DNA of 64,000 bases from Desulfovibrio ferrophilus (GTDB lineage: Bacteria > Desulfobacterota > Desulfovibrionia > Desulfovibrionales > Desulfovibrionaceae), in assembly GCF_003966735.1 (NCBI RefSeq), contig NZ_AP017378.1:915501-979500 (forward strand). The letters run 5' to 3'. Position numbers and translations under genes: made by a program. Positions 24,495 to 33,548 of the stretch are shown one piece after another. A model generated the notes under the pieces. That model was given only the letters and a program-made list of their open reading frames with translations, ran no database searches and was not told where the DNA came from. How positions within the stretch are numbered: the first letter of the stretch is position 1; every line of letters starts with the position of its first letter.

Positions 24495-25859
24495 TTACAT
24501 GAACATCATGTCGATTTCGAATTTGATTTCCTTGTTTTCCTCTTTGAATTTCTGCTTTTGACGTTCCTGGGCGGCTTCGATGATCTGGAGCAGTTCCGAC
24601 TCCTGCTCGGAAGTCAGGTCGTGGAGTTCAAGGCCTACGGTCTCCTCCTCGACGCGCATGACTTTGCCCTTCAGGTTTTTGATTTCCGGCTTGGTCCCGA
24701 CTTCGCCCAGTCTGAGGATATGAATCTTTGCCTTTTGGCCAATCTCGAATGACGTGTCATCCATGGGGTTCAGGCCCAGTGAATTCAGGCTGAGTTCTGT
24801 TAGGGCGAAATGATCCTTGTGTCCGACGACCTCGATGAGCAAGTCGGGAACCCAGAAGCGGACGGTGCCGCGTTTATCTTCATCTTCCTTTTCTTTTTGC
24901 TTCTTTTTGGCCGCAGCGTCGCTCTGGTCGCTTGAGGTCCATTTCTCTCCGGTCAATCCCTTGTACAACTTGCGGGCGTCAGGGAAATCATCCTGAATCG
25001 TCAGGGCTTCCGTGACCCGTTGTTTGGCATCGTCGAGTTGTCCTGTCTTCATCAGGCATTCACTGAGGGCGAAGAAATTTTGCGCGTTGTCGGGCTCGAC
25101 TCCGATGGCTTTTCTGAACAGGGCGATGGCACTTTTCATGTCACCCTTGTCGCGCAGGGCTGAGGCCGCAGCAGAAAAAGGATTTGGGGCTGAGGCGTCG
25201 TACATCCGCAGTTCATTGAATATTTTTTCGGCGGCCGCATGATCTCCGTTTGCCACGAAAACCTTGGCTGCCGTGTTCATGAAAATCGAGAACTGGTCCA
25301 TGTCCTTCTTGATCTTGCAGGCGTGAGCCAGGCCTTTGTAAGCCTCTGCACACTTGGGGTTGGCCCGTGCCGCCTGGGTGAACAGGGCAAGAGCCCTATC
25401 CGCATCATAGTTGTCCAGGCAGTGATACCCCTGCTCCAGAAGTTTCTTCTCGTTTGAAGATGCAGGGGGCGTCGGGGGTTTGGAAAGGGCGTTTTTGAGT
25501 TTGGTCAGCAGTGTTGCCGCATCGAAAGGCTTGATCAGGAATTCCGAAGCACCGGCCTTCATGTGCGCGGCAACGATCTTGGGGTCCTTCTTGGATGACA
25601 TGATTAACACTGGGAGCTTGGCTACGCCCTGGGTGGAGCGGATTTTCTTCAGCAGATGGATGCCGAATTTATCGCCCACTACGGCTTCGCAGATCAGTAG
25701 GCCTACTTTTTGTCTGGCAATGGATTTCCAGGCACCGAGCAGGTCCCCGGTAGCGGAAACGTTTGTAAAACCAATTTTGCCAAGGGCAGTGGCGATGGCT
25801 TTTTGCACGGATTCGTTTTGCTCAACGATCAGCACATGAATATTTTTAATTGAAGCCAT
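24495..25859 (-). CDS. Pseudo-receiver / TPR / PilZ-like protein
   Basis: This 454-residue protein has three parts. Residues 6-122 form a response-regulator receiver fold, with the conserved Lys in FLIKPFD and a Ser pair in IMSSKKD, but the phospho-acceptor position in GLLICEA is Glu58 and the usual DD acidic pair is EQ. About 135-300 are tetratricopeptide repeats (for example ANPKCAEAYKGLAHACK). About 330-440 are beta-rich with RGTVRFWVPDL and LTELSLNSLGLN, reminiscent of a degenerate PilZ domain, after a charged KKKQKEKEDEDKR linker. It probably acts as a phosphorylation-independent scaffold. It is 19 bp downstream of the membrane gene at 25879. Confidence 0.75.
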   Translation of the reverse strand: MASIKNIHVLIVEQNESVQKAIATALGKIGFTNVSATGDLLGAWKSIARQKVGLLICEAVVGDKFGIHLLKKIRSTQGVAKLPVLIMSSKKDPKIVAAHMKAGASEFLIKPFDAATLLTKLKNALSKPPTPPASSNEKKLLEQGYHCLDNYDADRALALFTQAARANPKCAEAYKGLAHACKIKKDMDQFSIFMNTAAKVFVANGDHAAAEKIFNELRMYDASAPNPFSAAASALRDKGDMKSAIALFRKAIGVEPDNAQNFFALSECLMKTGQLDDAKQRVTEALTIQDDFPDARKLYKGLTGEKWTSSDQSDAAAKKKQKEKEDEDKRGTVRFWVPDLLIEVVGHKDHFALTELSLNSLGLNPMDDTSFEIGQKAKIHILRLGEVGTKPEIKNLKGKVMRVEEETVGLELHDLTSEQESELLQIIEAAQERQKQKFKEENKEIKFEIDMMFM

Positions 25860-25878
25860 GGTCGTGCCCCGTTTGGAA

Positions 25879-27390
25879 TCACATCAGTCGATCGTTGCCT
25901 TTGGACAGAAGTACTGCTCTTCGTTCCGGGGCGCTCCCGAGACGGTTCAGGGCCAATGTCATCTCATGTTTCAGACGGGCTCGCAACGCAGTCTGAGTCT
26001 GCAGAGGGATCTTCGACAATCGTTTTTCACGTTCGCGGAAGACTTCCTTGAGCAGTGTTACAACATAATCCTTGCCGGGATGCCCCTTTGCTCGGCTGTT
26101 GGCCTTGATGAAAATGGATGCTCCACCGCTTGGGCCGTGTTGTACTGCCGTGCTCCAGAGGACCTCGCGAACCACTGGAGGGTGTGAGTCCAGGTCCAGC
26201 CCGGCACGCATTTTTACCTCATTCAAGGTGGGAGAATAATAGTAGTTGTGGATGAAGTCATCCTGAAGTTTTTCAAAAAGCTTCGGGTGTTCTGATGCGA
26301 TGTTCTTCCAGGTTCTGGGCATTGTGCCCAAAGTCCCGCCCGTATTGGATCGCCCGGCAATTTTCAGACGCTGGGCCCAGGAGGGAGCACGTTTTTCCAG
26401 ATAGGTGATGAAATTACGCATGGCCCCTTTGCGGCTCGAGATCTGGTATTTTCCGTAGGAGGTTCCCCCCTTGACGTCATAGCCAATGGCGAAGATGCCG
26501 CGAACACCAGATTCGAACAGGGCGCAGAGGCTCCCCAGTCTGTTGCGTCGAGATTCTGCAGAGCGAATCTTGTCGAGACGGGACATGGGCGGGGCAATGG
26601 CGCTGCTGGGCAGGCTGGCCAGTGAGGCGTGTGCCATTTTTGGGCTTTTCAGGCGTGCGAACAGGCCGGACAAACGGGTCCTGCGAGTTGCCGTTGCCTG
26701 AAAAGCGGCACGGTCCAGGGGATGAACGGCTTCAGGATCCACCGGCATGCGCAGAGTTGAACGGTCTACACTGAGCCTGACACTGTCAAAGGGGACAGCT
26801 GGCTCCTGATGGGATGGGGTCACGTTCAGTGTGAGGAGCTGGTGCTGGAATTCTTCAAAAATTTCAGATGGTTCGTAAAATATCGAGAGTGAGTCGGGAT
26901 CACTGAAAAAAACAGCAGTGCTGCCTGTGATGCGTAGCGGGGAGAGGTGGGTCATGAACGCCGAGGGCAAGGCTGCAAGGATGACTTCACGTGCATCGGC
27001 GATTTCATCCGGGTCCCAGATCGCCATGAGTCCTGATGACGATTTCTTGGGTTGAATGGCGATGTCGCCGGGCAAGAATGTCTTGAGAAAAAAGACTTCC
27101 AGAGCAAAGACCAGAAAAAGATAGGCCAACAACGCAACTGGGAATCGCGCTTTGGCGGGCAGAATGAATTCGGCACAGCGTTTGGAACTGATGATGATTT
27201 CTGCCGTGGCAAGTCGCAGAGCTCGGCTCAATTGCGAGACTATTGGAGCGCATGCGGCTTGGGCCAGACGCAGCTTTTGAGCCTGGATCATGCTGAGGGT
27301 GTGGTTATAAGAAATTCTCCAGCCCTGGCGCAATGTGGCCGGGACAGTGAATTTCCAGAAACCACTGGTGAACGGTCTATTCAAATCCAT
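25879..27390 (-). CDS. Membrane protein with C-terminal lysozyme-like domain
   Basis: I do not recognise this 503-residue protein as a whole. It has one clear transmembrane helix near residues 83-105 (VALLAYLFLVFALEVFFL), a middle region of about 180 residues without a known domain, and a C-terminal domain from about 285 that contains ALFESGVRGIFAIGYD and GGTSYGKYQISS. An ESG glutamate followed by a GGxSYGxYQ motif is typical of phage-type and secretion-associated peptidoglycan hydrolases, so a periplasmic muramidase-like activity is possible. The call is by motif resemblance only. It precedes the pseudo-receiver gene by 19 bp, suggesting a functional link. Confidence 0.6.
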   Translation of the reverse strand: MDLNRPFTSGFWKFTVPATLRQGWRISYNHTLSMIQAQKLRLAQAACAPIVSQLSRALRLATAEIIISSKRCAEFILPAKARFPVALLAYLFLVFALEVFFLKTFLPGDIAIQPKKSSSGLMAIWDPDEIADAREVILAALPSAFMTHLSPLRITGSTAVFFSDPDSLSIFYEPSEIFEEFQHQLLTLNVTPSHQEPAVPFDSVRLSVDRSTLRMPVDPEAVHPLDRAAFQATATRRTRLSGLFARLKSPKMAHASLASLPSSAIAPPMSRLDKIRSAESRRNRLGSLCALFESGVRGIFAIGYDVKGGTSYGKYQISSRKGAMRNFITYLEKRAPSWAQRLKIAGRSNTGGTLGTMPRTWKNIASEHPKLFEKLQDDFIHNYYYSPTLNEVKMRAGLDLDSHPPVVREVLWSTAVQHGPSGGASIFIKANSRAKGHPGKDYVVTLLKEVFREREKRLSKIPLQTQTALRARLKHEMTLALNRLGSAPERRAVLLSKGNDRLM

Positions 27391-27565
27391 CCTTGAGCAG
27401 CCTCAAGTCTTCGGTGCATTACGGCGTGTGGTCATCCTCAGCATAAAAAAGGAACTGGAATTGTCGGAAAAATGCCGCCGCATGAAGTTCTGCTGCAAAA
27501 TTGCAATAAATATACCTCATTTGCCGGTGGTCGGCAATCAGCAGTCTGCTACGCTAAATGCAGCC

Positions 27566-28114
27566 TTAGGGAGCGGGTGTCGGCTGAATGCGAATTAGGA
27601 TTTGATCGCTCCCTGGGCGCTTGCGCAGGATAAGGACAGTATCGGGCGAAAGATTGGCTGAGGACGGCTCGGCCATGTCAAATTCGGTGCGTTGCAAACG
27701 GATGGGAATCACGTCTGCCCCGGCCACGGCCATGAGCGATATGTATGAGTCATTGTTTGTTATGTGATCAGCCCAGCGCTGTGCGCAATTCCAGTTTGTC
27801 TGCAACTGCTCGCTAATCCCCTTGGCGTCGGTATAAGGGGCAATGAATCCTGCATGATTGAAGGGAAACTGAAAGATATGGGACAGGGAGACCCGCAATT
27901 CGGGAGCCTCTGAGTTCATCAGCGCTGCGGCATGGCGCAGATTTTCTTGCGCCGATTCAACCCGTGCAGGATGTAACTCTGCGCAGGGGACCGTTGCCGC
28001 AGATTCGATACGGTTCCATAGGATGTACGACAGCACCAAACCAGCGAGAAATAGCACCGCCGCTCCCAAGAGCGCCAGCAACCATCCGCGCATTGCCGCG
28101 TCGTGCTCAGCCAT
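27566..28114 (-). CDS. Membrane-anchored hypothetical protein
   Basis: This 182-residue protein has an N-terminal transmembrane helix (about residues 11-34) followed by a soluble, presumably periplasmic domain with two cysteines (VPCAELHP and NWNCAQRW) that could form a disulfide. The C-terminus is a beta-rich segment ending in a short proline tail. No family is recognised. GGGAGAG supports the start at 28114, and it begins 38 bp after the stop of cimA, so it may be the last gene of the pdxJ-to-cimA unit. Between it and the next gene (27391-27565) there is only an unassigned 17-base palindrome (27519-27535). Confidence 0.7.
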   Translation of the reverse strand: MAEHDAAMRGWLLALLGAAVLFLAGLVLSYILWNRIESAATVPCAELHPARVESAQENLRHAAALMNSEAPELRVSLSHIFQFPFNHAGFIAPYTDAKGISEQLQTNWNCAQRWADHITNNDSYISLMAVAGADVIPIRLQRTEFDMAEPSSANLSPDTVLILRKRPGSDQILIRIQPTPAP

Positions 28115-28152
28115 CAGTCTCTCCCGTCCGAGTCAGGACCCGCCGGTTCCGC

Positions 28153-29763
28153 CTAGTCAGCCTTGGAAGGCCATTTTTTTGGGTCATCCTTGAACAGTTT
28201 GTAGTTGACGGAGTCCACCAATGCTTCCCAACTGGCATGGATGACGTCGTAGGACACACCCACTGTGGTCCAGCGGGAATCCTTGTCTGCGGATTCGATG
28301 AGGACTCGGACATTGGAAGCGGTGCCGCCAGTGTCGCGGGTGGTCCCGGACAGGACTCGCACCTTGAAGTCGTCCAGGCGCATTTCCTTCAGACATGGAT
28401 AGAACGGATACAGTGCCTTTCTGAGCGCTTGGTCAAGGGAGTTGACCTGACCCATGCCCGAAGCGGCAGTATGCTCGATCTTTCCGCCAACCTTGAGCCT
28501 TACGGTCGCCTCGATGAAGGCTTCTCCATTTTTGCGCATGGCATCCATCACGCTGAAATTCATGAGCTTGAAGTACTGTTTGGACCAGCCCATGGCACGG
28601 AAGAACATCAATTCGAAAGAGGCTTCGGCAGAAGAATATTCATAACCGATGCTTTCGCGTTCCTTGATTTCGGTCAGCAGGTCCAGCACGGCAGAATCGT
28701 TCTTGTCCAAGTCGTAGCCGTATTTTTTGGCCATGAACAGGATGTTGCTGCGTCCCGACAGGTCAGAAAGCAGAATGCGCTGGTGGTTACCGACGCCCTC
28801 GGGCACGATGTGTTCATAAGTCAGGGCATTGCGCATCACTGCCGAAACATGGACTCCGCCCTTGTGGGCGAAGGCCGAGCGTCCAACATAGGGCTGGCGC
28901 AGGAAGGGGCGCAGGTTGCAGGTCTCGGAAACGAAGTTGCTGATGGTGGTCAGCTGTTGCAGTTTGCCTTCGGGCAGGCACTGGTATTGACCATCAAATT
29001 TCAGTTCCAGATTGGGAATGATGGAGCAGAGATTGGCATTGCCGCAGCGTTCTCCATAGCCATTGATTGTGCCCTGAATCTGTTCTGCACCCTGCAGGAC
29101 GGCCTGGATGGAGTTGGCTACAGCCATTTCGGAATCGTTGTGGGTGTGGATGCCGAAACGGGCGTCGCCGAGTTCCTTTTTCAGGTCAGCGATGATGTCA
29201 CTGATCTCCTGGGGCATGGTTCCGCCGTTGGTGTCGCACAGCACCAACACATCAGCACCGGCTTCATGGGCCTTCTTGAGGGTCGCAAGGGCATAGTCCC
29301 GGTTGGCCTTGTATCCGTCGAAGAAGTGTTCGGCGTCGTAGAAAATTTCGGAGAATTTGGGGCGCAGGTAAGCCAGGGAATCGTGGATCAGTTCAAGATT
29401 GCGTTCCAGAGGCACACGAAGGGCCTCGCGGACATGCAGGTCCCAGGTCTTGCCGAACAGGGTCACGACATCCGGGGCGGCGTCGATGAGCATGTTCAGG
29501 TTCTTGTCGTTCTCGGCGTTGTTCTTGGCCGCATGCGTGCTGCCAAAGGCTGCAATCTTGGAATGATTGAGTTGGTGTTTCTTGATCTCGGCGAAAAAAG
29601 CCCTGTCCGTTTTATTGGAACCGGGCCAGCCGCCTTCGATATAGTCAACACCCAATTCATCGAGCTTGAGCGCGATGCGTATCTTGTCCGGAGACGAAAG
29701 GTTGATTTCGTCCGCCTGGGTGCCATCTCTTAATGTGGTGTCGTAGATGGATATTTTCTTCAT
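28153..29763 (-). CDS. cimA: (R)-citramalate synthase
   Basis: CimA condenses pyruvate with acetyl-CoA to citramalate, a threonine-independent entry to isoleucine. The 536-residue protein begins with YDTTLRDGTQ, the HMGL-like/DRE-TIM barrel metal-binding motif, and has GIHTHNDSEMAVAN (metal-binding His pair) and the GKGGVH-like stretch FAHKGGVHVSA, followed by a LeuA-type allosteric dimer domain. These features fit the long citramalate synthases rather than 2-isopropylmalate synthase, though the two families are related. The start at 29763 overlaps lysC by four bases and follows GAAGGACACG within it, so the two are translationally coupled. Confidence 0.92.
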   Translation of the reverse strand: MKKISIYDTTLRDGTQADEINLSSPDKIRIALKLDELGVDYIEGGWPGSNKTDRAFFAEIKKHQLNHSKIAAFGSTHAAKNNAENDKNLNMLIDAAPDVVTLFGKTWDLHVREALRVPLERNLELIHDSLAYLRPKFSEIFYDAEHFFDGYKANRDYALATLKKAHEAGADVLVLCDTNGGTMPQEISDIIADLKKELGDARFGIHTHNDSEMAVANSIQAVLQGAEQIQGTINGYGERCGNANLCSIIPNLELKFDGQYQCLPEGKLQQLTTISNFVSETCNLRPFLRQPYVGRSAFAHKGGVHVSAVMRNALTYEHIVPEGVGNHQRILLSDLSGRSNILFMAKKYGYDLDKNDSAVLDLLTEIKERESIGYEYSSAEASFELMFFRAMGWSKQYFKLMNFSVMDAMRKNGEAFIEATVRLKVGGKIEHTAASGMGQVNSLDQALRKALYPFYPCLKEMRLDDFKVRVLSGTTRDTGGTASNVRVLIESADKDSRWTTVGVSYDVIHASWEALVDSVNYKLFKDDPKKWPSKAD

Positions 29764-30998
29764 GTGCAGACGTGTCCTTCCTTATCGAGTTCGAAGGTGT
29801 CATGCAGAGTGCCCACGGCAAGCTCCGTGTATTTCTCTTCAATCAAGCAGGTGACCTTGATCTCCGAAGTCGAGATCATGAGGATATTGATGCCTTCCTT
29901 GCACAGGGATTCGAACATGCGTGACGCAACACCGGAATGGCTGCGCATGCCCACGCCGATGACCGAAACCTTGGAGACCCGCTCATCAATGAGGACTTCG
30001 GAAGCTTTGATGTCGCTTTCGATGCGGTTGATGATCTCCTGGGTTTTTTCCAGGTCGTTTCTGGGCACGGTGAAGGTCATGTCCGTGGTTTTGCCGTCAC
30101 GTGAGGTGTTCTGGATGATCATGTCGACCACAATTCCGGCATCGGCCAATGGCAGGAAGATGGCAGAGGCCACTCCGGGCCGGTCCTCAACGTCGCAGAC
30201 AGTGACGCGAATCTGATCCTTGTCGTAGGCAATGCCCGAAACCAGTACGGCTTCCATGCTTTCATCCTCCTGGGTCACGAATGTACCGTTACAGTCCGAG
30301 AAGGTCGAACGGACATGGACGGTCATATTATATTTTTTGGCAAATTCAACGGAACGAATCTGGAGTACCTTGGCTCCCATGCTGGCCATCTCCAGCATCT
30401 CGTCATACGAGATTTTTGGGATTTTGCGAGCCGTGGAACAAAGGTTCGGGTCTGTGGTGTAGACGCCTTCAACATCGGTGAAGATCTCACAAACATCGGC
30501 ATCAACAGCGACTGCCAGCGCAACGGCTGAGGTGTCAGAGCCCCCACGACCGAGAGTCGTGATGCGGCCATCGCAATTGATGCCCTGGAAGCCGGCGACA
30601 ACGAGGATGTCGTATTCTTCCAGATAGCTTTTGAGTCTGTCGGAGTTGATGTCCAGAATGCGAGCTCGACCGAACTTGGAGTCGGTCTTGATCTCGGCCT
30701 GGTGACCAAGAATGGAGCGGGCGTTGTAGCCTGCATCCTTCAAGAGCATACTGAATAGAGCCACCGAGACCTGTTCCCCGGTAGAAACCAGGGAATCCAT
30801 CTCTGCGGAATCGGGTCTCGTGGACCACTGGCTGGCCAGATCGATGAGGCGGTTGGTTTCTCCGGACATGGCCGAGAGTACGACAACGACCTTGTTGGCC
30901 CCGTCGCAATGTGCGCTAGTCACCTTGGCCAGGACCTGTTGCATGCACTCCAGATTGGCCACGGAGGTTCCGCCGAATTTTTGAACAATGATGCCCAT
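29760..30998 (-). CDS. lysC: Aspartate kinase
   Basis: This enzyme phosphorylates aspartate in the first step to lysine, threonine and methionine. It is 412 residues, the length of the monofunctional lysine-sensitive type, with the catalytic KFGGTSV (7-13), GRGGSDTSA nucleotide-binding loop, FTDVEGVYTTDP and two C-terminal ACT domains that bind effector amino acids. AGGGAG supports the start at 30998. It overlaps cimA by four bases and follows tsaE by 51 bp. Together with dapA and dapF at 4641-6405 it supplies the diaminopimelate pathway. The 51-bp gap is too short for a lysine riboswitch. Confidence 0.96.
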   Translation of the reverse strand: MGIIVQKFGGTSVANLECMQQVLAKVTSAHCDGANKVVVVLSAMSGETNRLIDLASQWSTRPDSAEMDSLVSTGEQVSVALFSMLLKDAGYNARSILGHQAEIKTDSKFGRARILDINSDRLKSYLEEYDILVVAGFQGINCDGRITTLGRGGSDTSAVALAVAVDADVCEIFTDVEGVYTTDPNLCSTARKIPKISYDEMLEMASMGAKVLQIRSVEFAKKYNMTVHVRSTFSDCNGTFVTQEDESMEAVLVSGIAYDKDQIRVTVCDVEDRPGVASAIFLPLADAGIVVDMIIQNTSRDGKTTDMTFTVPRNDLEKTQEIINRIESDIKASEVLIDERVSKVSVIGVGMRSHSGVASRMFESLCKEGINILMISTSEIKVTCLIEEKYTELAVGTLHDTFELDKEGHVCT

Positions 30999-31049
30999 TT
31001 CCGTCTAAACTCCCTCGCGTCGTTGGTCGGTTTGGCAGTAGGTAATCGA

Positions 31050-31532
31050 TTATGCCAAAGCAAGAAGAGTCTGTTTGGCCTTCTTTCCTTTTGCCGTCAA
31101 CAAAATTGTGCGTCCCGATTCCGCTGGCTGCCATTCAAGCAGCAGGTATTCTTCAGGCCAATCTTCTTTTTGCAGAAACTGCGCCCATTCCACCAGCACC
31201 AGACTTCTATCATCCTGCATGTGTTCAAGCAGGGAATCATCGGCCGGAAAGCCCTCCAATCGGTACAGATCGAAGTGAGCGGTTTCCGGATCGGTGGGGT
31301 ACATGTTCATTATATTGAAACTCGGGCTTGAGACCCGCGCTTCGTCACCACCCGGAAGGGCGGACACGAGGCCACGCACAAGGGTTGTTTTGCCCGCGCC
31401 GAGGTCGCCCGAGAACAGCAGTACCTGCTCCGGTTCTGAACCTGTCAGTGCTCTTGCCAGTTTGGCCCCGAAGTCGAGGGTCGCACCTTCATCGGGCAGT
31501 CGAATTTCAACAATGGCCAGCGCGTTGCTCAA
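31050..31532 (-). CDS. tsaE: tRNA threonylcarbamoyladenosine biosynthesis protein TsaE
   Basis: TsaE is the ATPase that helps TsaB-TsaD attach threonylcarbamoyl to A37 of tRNAs reading ANN codons. The 160-residue protein has Walker A GDLGAGKTT (42-50), SPSFNIMNMY (conserved switch region) and the HFDLYRLE motif, all typical. Length is normal. The start is a TTG at 31532, whose last bases overlap the TGA stop of the CBS protein; no ATG upstream is free. tsaB and tsaD are not in the window. Confidence 0.93.
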   Translation of the reverse strand: MSNALAIVEIRLPDEGATLDFGAKLARALTGSEPEQVLLFSGDLGAGKTTLVRGLVSALPGGDEARVSSPSFNIMNMYPTDPETAHFDLYRLEGFPADDSLLEHMQDDRSLVLVEWAQFLQKEDWPEEYLLLEWQPAESGRTILLTAKGKKAKQTLLALA

Positions 31533-31990
31533 GAATTGCCTCCCGGAAGCAGAGTGCGCAGTACATCTTCTTTGCCCAGAACGCCAACCAGGCTGTCACC
31601 GTCCATGACGGGCAGGGTGTGGTATTTATTCTCGACCATCAGCGATGCGATTTCATCAATGGGAGTGTCCGGAGTGACTGTTTTCGGGTCAGGGGTCATG
31701 GCCTGGCCTACCGTCAATGCCGTGATCTTTTCCATTTCCTGCTGCAAATCTTTGGTGGACGACAGGGGAATCATCCCATCCAGCAGAGTGAAGACCGAGG
31801 GCAACCGCAAGCGCTTTTGCTGAGCCACGAGGTCGCTCTGACAGAGGATGCCGGCAAGGGTGCCATCGTCATGCACCACAGGCAGTCCGTTGATACGTTT
31901 TTCAATCATGATTGCCGCGGCATTGGCCACGTCGTCGGAGGTCTTCAGAGTGATCGGGTCAGAAGTCATGATGTCTTTAGCTGTCAGCAT
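31529..31990 (-). CDS. CBS-pair domain protein
   Basis: This 153-residue cytosolic protein consists of little more than two CBS domains, with entry motifs TAKDIMTSDPITL and VGQAMTPDPKTVTPDTP, and ends each with a GxLxxxD-type pattern (LAGILCQSDL, LVGVLGKEDVL). CBS pairs bind adenine nucleotides and act as energy sensors or regulators; this stand-alone protein has no attached catalytic domain. It overlaps nnrDE by 14 bases at its 5' end and tsaE at its 3' end, so it is embedded in the operon. Its specific partner is unknown. Confidence 0.88.
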   Translation of the reverse strand: MLTAKDIMTSDPITLKTSDDVANAAAIMIEKRINGLPVVHDDGTLAGILCQSDLVAQQKRLRLPSVFTLLDGMIPLSSTKDLQQEMEKITALTVGQAMTPDPKTVTPDTPIDEIASLMVENKYHTLPVMDGDSLVGVLGKEDVLRTLLPGGNS

Positions 31991-33548
31991 CGATCAGTTC
32001 CTCCAGTGTTTGGGGTAGCTCAAGGGCGATATCGCCAGCGAGATTGCCACGCAGGGGGTAATCATTGGCCAGTCGTTCACCGGCCAGTCCATGCCAGTAG
32101 ACACCCAGGCAGGCTGCTTCCAAAGGAGTCAGGTCCTGGGCAAGCATGGCGCTCAATAGGCCGGAAAGAACGTCTCCAGATCCTGCGACGGCAAGATTGG
32201 GTGATGAGAAGGGCGAGAGCCATGCTTGGCCACCGGGTTGGGCGATGACCGTGCCTGCGCCCTTGAGAATTGTGATGGCCCCGTATGTGTCGGCTGCCTC
32301 GCGGGCAGCTTGCAGGCGGTTGGCTTGAATATCGGCCGTTGAACGCCCCAGCAGGCGGGCCATTTCTCCGGGGTGTGGGGTGAGAATGGTCTGTGGAGCG
32401 TTGGGACCCAGCAACTCGGGTTGTTCTGCCAGCCAGTACAGGCCGTCGGCATCCAGGACCAGTGGTGGCAATTCCTGTTCCAGCAGAGCGTCCAGGAATT
32501 CCAGAGTGCGTTCGTCGCGACCGATGCCCGGTCCCAGGGACAGGGCGGAAAATTTAGCGATATGATGGAGAAGATCATCAGCCATGGGAGCCATCCAGGC
32601 ATCACCCTTGCCCAGGGGCAGGGTCATGACCTCGGGGACACCGGCCTTGATCTCCATGGCCAACCCACGTGGGCAGGCCACGGTTGTTAGCCCGGCGCCA
32701 GCTCGCAATGCCCCCAAAGCAGCCAGCAGAGGTGCTCCCGTGAGTCCCGGTGAACCACCCATGACCAAGACGTGTCCGGCGTGTCCTTTATGCATGGCTT
32801 CGTCAGGGAGCGGAGCAAGAATACCCACGCCGTGCGTCAAGAGGGCACAGGTCGGAGGGGCAGAGCGTTCGATAAATCCCGGAATCCCGATGGGGTGCAC
32901 AATGATTTCACCGGTCCAGACATCGGCTCCGGGCATCAGTAAGCCCAATTTTGGAGCATGAAAGGTCACTGTACAGTCTGCCATAACGGCCACGGGCTGG
33001 GGCCTGCCATTCTCGCCGTTGAGTCCGGAGGGAATGTCCACGGCCAGGACATAGGCTTCCTGGCCGAGACCATTGATCGCATTGATCCAATGTTGCGCGT
33101 TGCCGCGCAACTCTCCGGTGAACCCCGTTCCCAGTAAACCATCAATGATAATGTCGGGTGTGCCCAGCTCGGAGGTCATTTCCGTCAGGTTGGGTCCGGA
33201 GAGATAGGTCATGGGCAAGCCCATGCGTTGCGCCAAGCGAAGGTTGGTCGCTGCTGCCCCCCGATAGCGCTTTTTGCGCCCGGTATGGATCACTGAAACA
33301 AGAGCCCCTGCATCGGCCAGCAAACGGGCGATCACAAAGGCGTCACCGCCATTATTGCCGGACCCGGCCAGCACCAGCGCTCGCAGTCCTTCCAGAGATT
33401 CGAATTGTTCTGTCAGGGTATCGAAACAGCCACGTCCGGCGCACTCCATGAGGACTTCCTGGCGCAAGCCGAAATCACTGATGGTCTCTTGGTCCCACAA
33501 GGCCATTTCGTATGGCGTGGGCAGTGGGATGCAGGAGGGGATGCTCAT
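31977..33548 (-). CDS. nnrD: Bifunctional NAD(P)H-hydrate epimerase / ADP-dependent dehydratase
   Basis: This enzyme repairs hydrated NADH and NADPH. The 523-residue fusion has an N-terminal NnrE/YjeF epimerase domain (about 1-215) with GSGNNGGDAFVIARLL, and a C-terminal NnrD/ribokinase-like dehydratase domain (about 230-520) with GPGIGRDERT, DADGLYWLAE, LTPHPGEMARLLG and GSGDVLSGLLSAML. Both halves look intact. It overlaps acpS by four bases and the CBS gene by 14. The acpS-yjeF pairing is widespread in bacteria. Confidence 0.94.
   Translation of the reverse strand: MSIPSCIPLPTPYEMALWDQETISDFGLRQEVLMECAGRGCFDTLTEQFESLEGLRALVLAGSGNNGGDAFVIARLLADAGALVSVIHTGRKKRYRGAAATNLRLAQRMGLPMTYLSGPNLTEMTSELGTPDIIIDGLLGTGFTGELRGNAQHWINAINGLGQEAYVLAVDIPSGLNGENGRPQPVAVMADCTVTFHAPKLGLLMPGADVWTGEIIVHPIGIPGFIERSAPPTCALLTHGVGILAPLPDEAMHKGHAGHVLVMGGSPGLTGAPLLAALGALRAGAGLTTVACPRGLAMEIKAGVPEVMTLPLGKGDAWMAPMADDLLHHIAKFSALSLGPGIGRDERTLEFLDALLEQELPPLVLDADGLYWLAEQPELLGPNAPQTILTPHPGEMARLLGRSTADIQANRLQAAREAADTYGAITILKGAGTVIAQPGGQAWLSPFSSPNLAVAGSGDVLSGLLSAMLAQDLTPLEAACLGVYWHGLAGERLANDYPLRGNLAGDIALELPQTLEELIDADS

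Noticed and set aside
27519-27535. TTGCCG/CGGCAA palindrome as a terminator after the gene at 27566
   Set aside because: The 6-bp stem has no following T tract, so it was not called.
27964-29733. Plus-strand open frame of 589 codons opposite cimA
   Set aside because: It is antisense to a well-recognised gene, has no family match or ribosome-binding site, and arises from the GC-rich third codon positions of cimA.
30999-31049. Lysine riboswitch before lysC
   Set aside because: The gap is 51 bp, too short for the known aptamer, and the gene is inside an operon.
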